From NCBI GenBank assembly GCA_903813345.2, contig CAIIXF020000012.1, forward strand, positions 12,446,932-12,510,931: a stretch of DNA of 64,000 nt. The letters run 5' to 3'. The notes beneath the pieces are model-generated. The model made no database searches. It was not told the DNA's origin and saw only the letters and a list, made by a program, of their open reading frames with translations. Source of the DNA: Owenia fusiformis (Eukaryota; Annelida; Polychaeta; Sabellida; Oweniidae). The position numbers and the translations under genes are program-made. This document shows, one piece after another, positions 34,701 to 46,056 of this stretch (the first letter of the stretch is position 1; every line of letters starts with the position of its first letter).

Positions 34701-37700
34701 TCAGGGGGCTTGTTCATGAGCAGTAGATTTCTATCAAACGCTTGGAACACTTGTCTGCCGTAGTCCGGGTTAGAGCAGGTATCAAAAGCCATCATCCCCA
34801 GGGAGATATTAGGCAGCAAATGAAGCTCGTTGTTTATCTTATCAATGGCATACTTGAACGCCATATACTGTTGGAACCCAACGTCGGACACGAAATCCCC
34901 GCATGGATTAGACGGCGACTCTCCTTTGGAATGGATACTGAAATACGCTGGAAGTGTCACCCTTTCGTAATGTATATCAAAGTCAATATCCATCAACTCC
35001 ACGGAGGAACATCCACACGTGTCACGAGTGTTTTGACATTTTGATATGACCTCAGACATAGGAAATTCCAGTTGTTTTAGGTCGTACATCATGGCTTCGT
35101 CATCCTTTAAGCTGAGATACCCGTTATACCAGTATCCAATCTGAAGTACAAAAATATTGTTATGTATAGGATTAGAAAGTGCAAGGGCAACATTTGAACA
35201 ACATTAACACGTCATGTAATTGCGTTTTCAATTTCAATGTTACGTGTTTTCATTGGGCTAATTATAATCTTTGTTAGTTGATTTGTTATCAGTGAGCTTT
35301 TAAACTGTAAACTTAACAAGGAATTTCTTTCTTTACATTCTTCATACTACTTAGCTCTACTTACCTTCTTATAATCAAAGATATCCGCACTTTTTGAAAC
35401 AACCTTGTAATTGTATATATCATATCTTGGAACTCCATTTCCAAGAACATCGAACGCTACTGATAAACCTGTTGTAGAGTTGAACGTATTGTTTCTGATA
35501 AAGTCTCTTAGTTCAATGAGATGAGTTTGTGCCTCTGGGCAGAAGTTTTCAAATTCACAATATGTTTTAATTAAATTGTCCAAGCCTCTAGCGTATGCCA
35601 TTACAGAGTCGACGACGTAAACAGCCTTTGTTGACAATGGTATGACCTTGTTTTCTAAGGTAAAACTAATTGAGCATGGGTTGCTATATTGTTTTGCTGA
35701 GTCATCAGAAATATAGCAGCGAAATATATGTTGCCAATATTCTTTGAACCATGGGTTTCTGAGGTTTGTCTCAGGTCGAAGTGTCCGAAAATGGTCCATT
35801 AATGCTGGGTATTCTGGGAGGTTGAAGTCCAACGTGATTGCTCCCGAAGCTATTTCTTTTACACCGTCGACAATATGTTTCTGTGTGCCCCAATAGTCTG
35901 CTGCAAGCCACACCAAATCGTTTCCAATACTCGTGATCTGTTTAGTTTCTAATATGGCACGAGTCATTGTATCTGTGGTGAACATAACAACTACTCGTGA
36001 TTTGTTAAAATTCCCGGGGAAATAAAAATGAAGAATGTTACTCATAACGGTTTCGTTCTTTGCGAAGTATTCCTCCATCTTGATCTGCGTTGCGACACAT
36101 ATGCCTTCATTTGTGGCGATCCTTATAAACTCTCGCATGCCCGAGACTCCATAAGCATTATCTGAGAACACAGCATGGACGTAAGACCATCCAAAGTTCT
36201 TTATGATATCAACAAGTGCTTTAGCCTGGGATTTATCTGAACCAACAGTCCTCAGAAAATGCGGATATTTAATAATGTCATCCAGCCTTGAACTTGAAGA
36301 AGAAGGCGATATCTGTGTTACCTTATGGACTGAGAGTAACTCAGCTAACTGTAAAGAAGCGTCTGATGTCGGGGCACCAATCACACCCGATAGTTTTGAC
36401 TCGTGGTTCATTGAAACAATATCATCAAATTCTTTGTTTATAATTGCTTTACTAAGTCTAACTGTCCTTTCTGGGCTTCTACACCCATCAAATATCACTG
36501 TTCCTAGTTTGATATTTGGCAAAATGTCTTGGTCATTATTGACTAAGTCTAAAGCATAGAGCATTGCTTCGGTGTCCTGAATTCCCTGTTCATCGAGCAT
36601 TTCGCTACACTCTTCCCCTTTAGAAGAGATTTCATCCCCAACTGATCCCGACATGTGGATATCAAATATTCCTGCTAGAAGAACGTCTCCGTCTGATAGA
36701 ATTCGCCTGAAAAAAAAACAAGTTTATTTTTATGGATATTGATCAATATGTAATGAGGAAACGCCACAAAGGGCTCCACTTGAAAACAATATTGGCTAAT
36801 GCGATTCCTTGAAACTATATGGAGCATTTTAAACTAATAAAAACGTTAATTGCGAGCTATTTTCTTGCCACGTATAGAAATTGTTTCCTTGGTGGGATTT
36901 GTTATTTATTTTTTAAAAACACATTGAGAGTTGTATATGCCTGACGTAGCAAAACTGTGATACATATGTATAAACTGTCCATCCCATATATAAACAGTGT
37001 CAGAGATTGTTGCGTGTTTACAATCACCGTTGTCTCTTTTTAATCAAAGCAAATTAACCACAGACTGATATGTATTTAATCATGTAGCTGTTTTTACTGA
37101 CATACATTACTATGATTACAGTGACCCTGATGGTCCATTCACATGCAATTAATCATTACTAGTTTTTGATTGGATTTGCCAAAGGGGTAGCTTCATCTAC
37201 CTGTTGTCAAATTTACTATTGGAGCAGGTACACAGGCCTTTGCATTGTGATGGAGGTAGCATTGCCATCTCATTGCCATCTTGGTACATCCTTATGGTAC
37301 TATTCAGCACTAATCCACGTGAAGGCGTCCAGGAGCCAATCTGTTATAAAGAAACCGAATCGGAACATTACATGTTAGCAAGTATGATACTAGCAAGCAT
37401 AATCGTAAGCCAAACAGTGTTCAACTTCTTCTTTCTGAATATTCCACAGTCCTGAGTTTAGAAGATGCAATAAACCATGACAATAAAGTCTAAAAGTCTT
37501 AAAGACAAATTTCTGGACAAGAAGCTTTTGAAGTTAAATGATAAAGACGTTCAGATCTTTGAGTGATTTTACATCTACTCACAAAAGGAAAGACAACATT
37601 AAAAAAGTACAGCATGACACATTAAGCATACTAGACACAAGAACTAAAGCTCCAATACCCAATAGCAAGCTTATGTTCGATGCTGTCAAAAAGAGCGGCC

Positions 37701-40700
37701 ACTCACCAATTTCACCTCATAAAGCTTTTCCGTAGTTTGGACATTTTTAATCCTGTACTGAACCTCTCTAAGATCACCCTTCTCATCAAATTTAATATTC
37801 TGCCCGCTTAGACCTACAAACTCCACTGTCTTCAAATATGCTAACAGTCTTTGTGGAGCTATATTTACAAAATCCTTGCATAATCCAGAGGCATTTGCTC
37901 CACAAATGTCAGTGTGTGCTTTCTTCAGCGCATGCGCATATGTGTAAACAGCCGTGACTGTTTGCGACACATACTGATGTTGGTGGTACTCCGCTGTGTG
38001 GTTTCTATGGTGAGATATGGTACAGCTAACATTTACCAAACAATCGTACTGTTGTTCCCAGTAGTCCTTAAACCACGGGTTAGTAATATGAACCCTGGGT
38101 CTCCGACCGACAAACTTGTAATAAAATTCCGTTAGTTCACCGGAATATTCTTCGATTGTCACTATCCCACTGATGGTTGATTTAATATCGTGGTAGCTAA
38201 ATGAATCCTCGAAACCGAAAGGAGTTATCCATTGGAGTCTTGTTAATACACTAAGTGATTTGCTCTTCTGCTCCACCATTTTGAAAAGCTTGAACGTTGT
38301 CTCGGGGTTTGTTAACATAACTACCCCTGTTACACCTGAAATACAAATATATCGAATAAACTTCAATTTAAGTTCTGTTGTCATGACTATTTAACATGAA
38401 AATAAATGATCTGTATATTTTAAGAGGATTTTTATTTAATTAGATATAAGTAGAATACCGTCTGTAAAATGCTATACATTTGTTTAGTGACAACTGTATT
38501 CAAACGATTAGTTTTACAGTTTTACAATAAGTCTACATTTTTACATTTGAGAAAAAAATAAGAACTATAGAACTGTAGAATATAGTCACTGTAGTGTGTC
38601 AATTAGTTCCTACCTTGGTTGACTATGGTCGACAGTTCCTCAACAGCCTCCTCAATCTCATCATCGGTAAGATCATTAACCTCAACAGTCTTATGGATGC
38701 ATATATCACGAGATCCCGCAGTTTTCATCAGCTGATCCATGACGTAACGAGAGTTGGAATCCATATCAACGACAACCGCAACACCTTGCCATTGAATGGC
38801 TGTGATAATGCTGATTATGACCTGAAAGGTAAACCAGCAATAAATGCAATCTGTAAACATTTGAAAGGACAAATGCCAAACGGGGAACGTTCAACAGGTT
38901 ATTAGGAAACAAACGCCCAGTGACCTAGCCAGGAAGAAAAAGCGATGAGACGAAGAAATATATGTCCAAACCTTGCGTTTACCTGGCCATAGAAGAACAC
39001 GATGATAACCCTTACGTGATGAGAATATTCACAATTGAATCAAAAAATGATGGTTTGAGATTAAAAATCAATAAAAGTTATACAATTGATTTACAAGTCG
39101 TCATTGTTAGAGGTATGTTTCTCAAACACCCTTGGCAAAAGCTGGCTAGGGGTCTAAGTTCATTAGTTCAGGTTTTGATGCGATACATCAGTTTTTCTGT
39201 GAATACGTAATTACTAATTGTACGTTTCTTTTCAATGCTTTTAAAAATACTCGTTCTTCCAAGGGAAAAATCAATACCCGGTGATTTCAGCGGGAAGTAG
39301 CGTTTCGTTCAGTGGATGAGCTGCGCGCGCACGCATAAATGTGATTATCAATATTATTTAGGGGAGGGATATTCAAGCTTATTTTCGTCATAGGCGCGAC
39401 CCAGGGCTGTTGTCTTAAGGACATTTCGTTGAAAATTAGCCATTCGGCTGATAATTTGTAAGAGTTTGCTATCTTATAATGTATAACTGTTATTCAGACA
39501 CATATTTTGACACGATCCTGTTGGAATTAAGCTTTGAACCGAGAGATATTCACGATTGATATGCACGTTTTTGATTGTGCCATTGCTTTTCCATTGCACA
39601 ATCCATGTATTGATAGAAGTAACAATAATGCCGATTGTTTTACCTTCAATACATGGCGGATTAACTACATATCGGTCTATTAATTACCATTTTGTGCCCT
39701 AAATAGTTTTATATTTCCCGATCACGGCCTGGAGCCTATATGCTTGTGAATTGGTGGGGCTGGCAGGGCCACCAATCCCCTGGCCCCGCCCATCCTTTAT
39801 TCTACTTCCCAGTTATTATAATTTATGCTGTAACATTCAGACTTTGCTGGAAAACAATAGGAATTATTTTTCTTGCCAATCAATCGTGAATCACAATCAA
39901 AATTTCAGAAAGGATCAATCAGGCAATCGTCCAAAATCCAAATCAAGTTATGGTATGAGGTTCCATATCCATCCGCCAAAAGGTATGACCCCTATATAGT
40001 CCATTTAAAAACTCGTGGTATTGTTCTAAATAACGCCATAGTTGGCTTCTAGGGTACCTAGTATGCCACTATTTGGTATCAAAATAAAGAGGAGGAGTTC
40101 AACTTTTATTTGAATTACGAAAATAGCGATGTAGGTCAAAAATAGTTCCGACATGAGCATGTTTACTACGCGTTTGCCCATCATATCAGAATTGAGGAAG
40201 TGGTAGCAAACGCGAGTCACAATAAATGGACGCTGATATCTCAAAAAGTAACCTGACTCCCTATAATTTGATGTAGATCAATCGAACCCCTATATGAACA
40301 GGTACATTTTGATATATAACACTATGGGGGGTAAGCGTTTTATAGTTGGTCACGAACGCCATATGTGCAAAGTATTGTTATGAATTTTCGAATTTGGTGT
40401 TGGATTACGGTACTCATACCTTATAACATTATATGATATTCAGCAAGAAGTCCGGTAGAAATATAGAATATCTATACATCAAAGCTGAAAGTTAAAAGCT
40501 AATCTGTCAATTTTCTGTCTGCAAAAGAACGTTTACATTTGACACAATAAAAGACCGAAGCTTTGAAATCTAGGATTCCCCAGGAAAATATGACGTCATA
40601 CTAATTAGCATAAGGATTTCCCTAGTGGTCTGGGTCGAGCATCGTCCGAAAACACAATCCGATAAATACATGCTAATTTCTAAGGAGATGGGAAGTGTAT

Positions 40701-42909
40701 GGCGTGTTTATCGATTTTGTTTAAAGATTTAATCAATTATCAAATTGTTTAAGTGGATAAAGTGGTCACACTTGCTTCAATTCATAGCGTAATCGACGGA
40801 TAGAAACTGCACCGAATTCCCGATATCCTACCCCGTATTATGTAGGCTATAACCACAGTGACCTGCAGATGGCGCTATCACAAACAAGTACTGCACGAAC
40901 CGATAAATTCCCGGGTATTGTAACGCCCTTGGTTCTTCCTTATTTGTTCAGAATTCAGCTATTGAATTCAAAAGTCCACACACGGGAATTTCGCGTCATA
41001 ATTATTCCTCCGCTTGGTGCGCTGTTGTGCATAGCAACGTCCTATGCAACGTGTATAAACATCGCGCGGACGTATAAGTACAACCCGTCAGTTTTTCATG
41101 TTTGCAATGAAATTTTCTATTCAGATAGGTGTTTTAAACTATGATTTTCTTTCATAATATATATTGTTAAATAGGCATGATACATATCATCGTGTTTCTA
41201 AAGAATTGCTTATTTTAATCCTGTTTATTTCAAGTTGATAGGTTCAATATTAGTAAAGTTACGGCTTCACTATGGAGGGGCAATTTCTTCGTAAACTAAA
41301 AACCGCATCGTCAGCAAAGATTTGACGAAAACACAACATTTTTGCGCCGGTGGCATTTTTTCATTTATGGATGAATCTTTATCAAATTTGAAACACGTTT
41401 GAGCTAAATATACAAATTGTGTCTTGGCCGAGGCGGAATTTTAAAATTCAAATTACAATTAGAGAAAAATAGCTAACCAGTGTCAAGTTTTATCGCTGAT
41501 TTTCGAAAAAAATATGATGTTATTCCTTATACAGTTGGAAGAAAACGAATTGTTTAAACTGCTCAGGATAAAAATATATTAATCCAGATACATGCAAGCT
41601 TTATATACAAATCATTACATACGTTAAAGGCCATCATCAACTACTAGAAAATCGTGTGTAAAGTTGGACAATGTTTGACCCGAATTGACCGGCAAAATGG
41701 CCGCGCGCTCGCAGCGCCTCTAGCGGAGGAATAATTATGACGCGAAATTCCCGGGTGTGGTCTCGATATTTACCTCGGATATATGGTCAAGTCTAGGTAC
41801 CACACTTAGACTGTATGTACTCCCAGTCGCCTTGATTGAACGAGGGATATGACCTAACGCCACTTGTGCTACATTTGCGTCATTCAGAAGGTTACCAACT
41901 GCTTTCGTTTCATCACCATACATTGGTCCAATCACACCTACAGAAATCGGATATTTAAGTCAGAACGATACCAAAATGAAAAAATGATATATTTGGAAAT
42001 CAATCAACGCTGCAATTTATATCTGTATCTACTTTAGTAAAATGACGTATCGCGATGATTCTAGGGGTTCGCAAGAGTAGAGTAACACAAAAATCATAAC
42101 GTAATACACTTACCAGGAAATATTTTATCTGCGGGGCAAATATCGCCATCACTGTCAGTTAGGTTCTGCCTTGAGGCAAGATAGGACATCGCTCTTCGAA
42201 GAGCAACGTCTTTATTGCCACATGTATCAAATGCCTCAAGACCTGAAATTGAAAGACGACCAAATGATTCAAAGATATTATTTTCTTGTACTACTTTGAA
42301 TATATTACTCGTTCAACTGCAAAAGCTTCTTTGATGTCGATGTTCCCTCACAACGTCACTCTCCCTCGAGTATCTCGCCGTGCTTTATTTCAGAAACAAA
42401 TAAGTCAAACATCGTCTGGATATCTTCATTTGACCATCGATGTTGAAATTTTGTATGTCAGAAACCATAGTTATTTCTTTAACTTTAAGTTGTGTGATAA
42501 CTTAATGACAGTTGTAATGTGATTCTTTATCTGGTGGGGAGGGGGGGGGGGGATTGTGGTGACTGGCATGGGATTGAGGGGGTTTAATCAATAATCAAGT
42601 CGTCAGAAAGTAATTCATTGCGCAAACTCAAATACCGCGAGTACATGGAACATACCGAATTTCACTCCTCTGATGAAGTTGGCGTCATTCAGTTTCTTCA
42701 CGGCGAACATGGCAGCTTCCAGACGTTGAATAGAGCTTGGGTTGATCACCCCTGAGCACTCCGTGCCACCGATTCCCTTTTCGTGCATGTTGAACAGGGC
42801 CCCGATGATGACGTCACCAGGAACGCTAGTCTTTAGAGGTTGTTGGCAGGTCTGACTGTATGAGCTGGGAACGTGTACGACTAAGATGACGAGCAGTTGC
42901 AGGATTTGT
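31721..42909 (-). CDS. Class C GPCR with three tandem Venus-flytrap domains (mGluR-like), 5' end missing
   Basis: Ten exons on minus: 42909-42656, 42242-42114, 41937-41774, 38821-38614, 38335-37707, 37340-37201, 36706-35365, 35140-33677, 33443-32366 and 31845-31721. Junction phases 1,1,0,1,0,2,0,0,1 all agree, giving 1,844 residues. A hydrophobic signal-like segment (QILQLLVILVV) precedes flytrap 1 (GDVIIGALFNMHEKG). Each flytrap carries the mGluR hallmark NPW(F/L)..(Y/F)W......C and is followed by a linker starting IGSW or IGYW with a short Cys cluster. The last linker enters an mGluR-type 7TM (TM6 AWIPVYM, TM7 end FLPKV) and a basic cytoplasmic tail. It should be a plasma-membrane receptor; the ligand is unknown. 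The start-Met exon, which must end in phase 2, was not found. Single-transcript status is inferred from phase continuity and the absence of intervening 7TM or signal exons. Confidence 0.85.
32366..33443 (-). CDS. Receptor exon 9: linker 3 and seven-helix domain
   Basis: Begins IGYWSGGIFSFNESL, with the shortened Cys cluster ECPGVCKHCNW in place of the nine-cysteine domain of mGluRs. Seven hydrophobic helices follow, from about WGLLVITLSILGIV to SLIFGMMFLPKVLAL. A Cys at the start of TM3 (ITCGMKRFG) and one in loop 2 (IWRCVNPK) can form the conserved disulfide. The tail is Lys/Thr-rich (KTTKKTKQSK). Confidence 0.9.
33677..35140 (-). CDS. Receptor exon 8: linker 2 plus flytrap 3
   Basis: A 1,464-nt exon with phase 0 at both ends. 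It starts IGYWYNGYLSLKDDEA, has the Cys group TRDTCGCSS, then a full flytrap (VTLPAYFSIHSKGE, FDTCSNPDYG, QISPSSTSDDLSN, GWTYVSTIY, NPWLTEFWEHHFQC) and ends ILNYQPDNSDQMKQ. The donor is GTAATA. Symmetric phase 0-0 makes this module easy to duplicate or skip without a frameshift. Confidence 0.88.
35365..36706 (-). CDS. Receptor exon 7: flytrap 2 in a single exon
   Basis: One 1,342-nt exon holds a whole Venus-flytrap module. It runs from GDVLLAGIFDIHMSG through the lobe-1 loop QISPSSSSSRLDD, hinge strand GWSYVHAVFSDNAYG and NPWFKEYWQHIFRC to YDIYNYKVV. The Ser-rich loop and the AYG..G motif resemble the alpha-amino-acid site of metabotropic glutamate receptors, so ligand binding is plausible here. 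Confidence 0.88.
37201..38821 (-). CDS. Receptor exons 4-6: rest of flytrap 1 and linker 1
   Basis: Exons 38821-38614, 38335-37707 and 37340-37201. Exon 4 continues the domain (IITAIQWQGVAVVVD). Exon 5 has lobe 2 and NPWFKDYWEQQYDC. The 46-codon exon 6 (IGSWTPSRGLVLNSTIRMY, then QCKGLCTCS) is the linker, and it ends in phase 2, exactly as required by exon 7 (giving FDNR-RILSDGDVLLAG). This exon is too short to stand out as an open frame. Confidence 0.83.
40975..41760. mobile_element. ~785-bp inverted-repeat transposon in receptor intron 3
   Basis: The left end CCACACACGGGAATTTCGCG and, as complement, the right end CCACACCCGGGAATTTCGCG extend inward through TCATAATTATTCCTCCGCT. Its right end is about 13 bp from the donor of receptor exon 3 (exon ends at 41774 on minus). 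No transposase frame and no clear target duplication were seen. Confidence 0.75.
41774..42909 (-). CDS. Receptor exons 1-3: signal segment and start of flytrap 1
   Basis: Exons 42909-42656, 42242-42114 and 41937-41774 encode the leader, GDVIIGALFNMHEKG, the FDTCGNKDVALRRAM helix and GVIGPMYGDETKAVGNLL. These match lobe 1 of metabotropic receptors. Where glutamate receptors have a Ser/Thr-rich amino-acid-binding loop, this module has VALGHIPRSIK. Flytrap 1 may therefore have lost amino-acid binding. An 8-bp-shy transposon end lies close to the donor of exon 3. Confidence 0.85.
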
Positions 42910-44824
42910 CTGAAACTGATTTTACACCAAACATCGTTAAAATACTACAAGAAGTTGCACCCAATGTAACAATTAAATCAAAGAATTATAAGAATCAAAA
43001 GAGGATCATGGATGAACTCATTATTTCATAAGGCAACGTTTCTACGTATGCGCCTATATAACAGACATAGTTACCATTGTATGCTTTTCTCCATGATTCG
43101 TTTATGATAATATCTTATCCAAGAATTTGAATAGTTACGTTTCCGATGACATTGATGATCAAAGCTTGTGTGCCAATTATCATGACCAGCGTTGTGTTCA
43201 TCTAATCCCGTTTTATTAATAATCTAGTGCTATATCTCATGTATCTGGTCAGATTAATGTCCATAAATTCCAATTCATCTCCAAGTGGTCCAATCGGTTT
43301 ATATAAAAACAGAGTTATGAATTCTAATTTGCTTGTGAAATTGAAAATTGAACGTTTTAATTCAAACTTGGCTTCTGGGCATTTTATATAATGACAACGA
43401 TACATCAAGCAATATTCACATAGTGAGTTAAAACCCAAACACTGTCATCATCATTTATTGGGTTTTAATTGATGTACACCTGCAGGCAAATTTGAAAATT
43501 GACTGCATTTTTGGAAAATCAAATGAACTTTTTAAATGTTATTTTCGAAGCTTGACGACCACATTCGGTCAACGAAGTATCCAAACAATAATCCCAATGC
43601 ACGCGTCTCGATCGTACGTGATGTAATAAGTGCATGTTTGTTTCTTTCCAATTTGCGTCTTATTACACTGAACGAAACTCAAACTACCGCACCTGTTAAT
43701 TCCTAATAGTTGTGAGATTTTCTGGTTATTTGTAAACTTTTTTGTTTTTATTTTCAAACACAGGGCTGATTGATACACTTTGCATCATTCTCAAAAATAA
43801 CTAAGAATGAAATTTGGTTTGGTTTTAAATGCTAGTATACAGAGGACTTCCTACTCTACCAAATATTAATCATATTCTTGTGAAGTAAAGCAATGAAACA
43901 CACCAGCAGTGCCGTAACACACCTGTCCCGTGTCAAGCGAAAAATCATGAAAACATGAAAGCATTTTATAGAAACATTCGCAAATGTTAAAACTTTATAC
44001 TCATTAATTTCAATGACACAGTACTGGTTCATACAAACTTCTTTAAAAATAATTTATGTGAGTGTCCCATTTTGGCCCACCCTGTACTGGACGAAAATTC
44101 AAAAAATTTTAATCGAAAAATGGCCCTATAGCTAATTTATTTTCAAGTTTAATTGAAGATTTAGAGGTCAGGGTTTCTGTTCTTTATGATCTGCAAACAA
44201 TAGTTTGAAAAATAATATTCCCTGCCCTACGCCTCTTGGATATCGCAAATATTTTTTACTTTTCATTTTTCATTTCAAGGCCTGGAATAAAAGATTATTT
44301 ATTTAGTGTATGAAATTAATATTTATCAAAAGAGCCAAAGTATATCCCGGGAATTCAAAAAAGCACCGAAAGAAATTCCCGACGACGCTCACCTCAGCGG
44401 GAGATATATATATACCACCAGCTCACCTCAGATATCGATTGTATTCCCGCATGTTATTTACCTTACACTACTAAGTATGGGATAAGATTTTTTAATTTAG
44501 CCCTCGTATTCCTTGTCATGATACCGGAAGTTATCGTCTGCTTCCGGTACGTCAACAGGTCAGTGCACGTTGTTTAAAATTATCCTAAAACGTGAAGTTA
44601 ACAAGTAAAAGTATATACATATATTGAGCCAATATTTACTTAATTATGTTGGTCTCTCTTGGCTGTGTATAGTCGGGTGTATAGTGAAAACTGGCGTTTC
44701 TAGGCCTACCACCGAAAAGAACTGACTGAATTGAGATTTGGCTCGGGATGCCAGTCGGGTCCTTGCTATGAAATGATTCTTAGGTATATTTCATAGCTCC
44801 CTTTCGATCCTTTTATTAGCATAA
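42910..44824. other. Upstream flank of the receptor gene
   Basis: The exon with the receptor's initiator Met should lie here or further right. One open start (MNTTLVMIIGTQ on minus at about 43203) precedes a GTAACT donor in phase 0. It would fit only if a different acceptor (TTCTTGTAG at about 42950) were used, so it is not asserted. No other gene is seen. Confidence 0.3.
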
Positions 44825-45318
44825 GTACTTTAACCACGCCCCATTCTCAACACATCGTACAAACGGAACTGAACGATGTGCTTTTGGCGCTTTTGTAATT
44901 AAGTACTCACTTATTTCAATGTTTTGACAGAATATAGGCCTTTCACCCTCATAAAAACATCGCCCATGCTATGCTATGCAGAGATACATGTATACGTACC
45001 TCTACTAGAGGGAGTCCTCTAGTATCGCTTCGTCTCAACATTTTTTCTGAGCACGATCTCTTCTCAAATCAGATAGAAAGCACGACATTTTCTTGAAAAA
45101 TATTGTTATTTTTCACAAAATCCATCATATTTCCGACATCTTGCTGAGTTATAACTTATATCGTCATACAATAGTGACTTAATTAGTAATTACTAATAAA
45201 ATTATTATACATCATCCAGAGTTCAGGCACATTATTTTCCAAAACAAATGGAAGAATTCGTAGAAATTAACTATAATAGAAAGTGAACGACGTGAATGTG
45301 TGTACGACGTACACATTA

Positions 45319-45446
45319 GGGAGTTTATTGCAATGATTTTCACAACCTAAACGCGAACAGAAAATATTCAAGCGATGCATTTTGTATGGGCGATTGGTCA
45401 TACGTATAGGTTGGCGTTACGATTTTTTATGCAAGCTTAAACTCAC
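45319..45446. mobile_element. 128-bp TA-flanked MITE, second copy
   Basis: Same family and same length as 5274-5401 but in opposite orientation, starting GGGAGTTTATTGCAATG and ending GCAAGCTTAAACTCAC, flanked by TA. It is inserted in the loop of the surrounding foldback element. Confidence 0.8.
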
Positions 45447-45937
45447 TATTTTTGCTCATATGTCCTTCTAAGTTACAAAATATGTATTTGATAAGATTAA
45501 TACGGATTTTCTATATTCAATGAAAATATGAATATGTTTTATTTTAGTAAGGCATGGTTAAAAACTATTTAAGAATAAACCATTGGACCATCCTGTACAA
45601 AAAATTAACATTGGTTTTTAGTGCGAAAATAATTATGACTCTTGGGGAATATTTTGTGTCATGATTTGGAGCTCTTGTCAAGATGGATGTCCATCTATCC
45701 CAATATATCGTCAAACCAAGATAATCATCAAAATTACAAAGCATCCTTGGTCTAAGGATATTTCACTTCTTACCAATAGCATCAAAGCCCGCTCTCGAAG
45801 GATGTCACCAAGTAATTTGTCAAGAGTTTAAACGACATCAACTCTCAATAATTACGTCCCGACGGCGTTCAAGATGATTAATCACTACTGTGACGGTCCA
45901 CAGATGCATTTTTGATCGAGCTGAATGTAAAAATATT

Positions 45938-46056
45938 GGGTTTTCAGTCAGGGGGTGCGATTTTGGCAAAAACAAGAGATTTGTTGCATCAATTTTTGTA
46001 AAATTCAAAACAAATCTCTTGTTTATGCCAAAGTCGTACCCCTGACTGAAAACCCC
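45938..46056. repeat. 119-bp hairpin
   Basis: GGGTTTTCAGTCAGGGGGTG and, at the other side, its near complement CCCCTGACTGAAAACCCC, with ACAAGAGATTTG/CAAATCTCTTGT further in. Related CTTTCAGTCAGGGGGGTG sequence appears at about 46924, so this is a dispersed small element. Confidence 0.65.

Noticed and set aside
36203-36559. Plus-strand frame of 118 codons
   Set aside because: It is the antisense shadow of the flytrap-2 exon.
43065-43095. Short start exon MEKSIQ for the receptor (minus)
   Set aside because: Its donor phase fits exon 1, but joining it creates a TGA stop at the junction.
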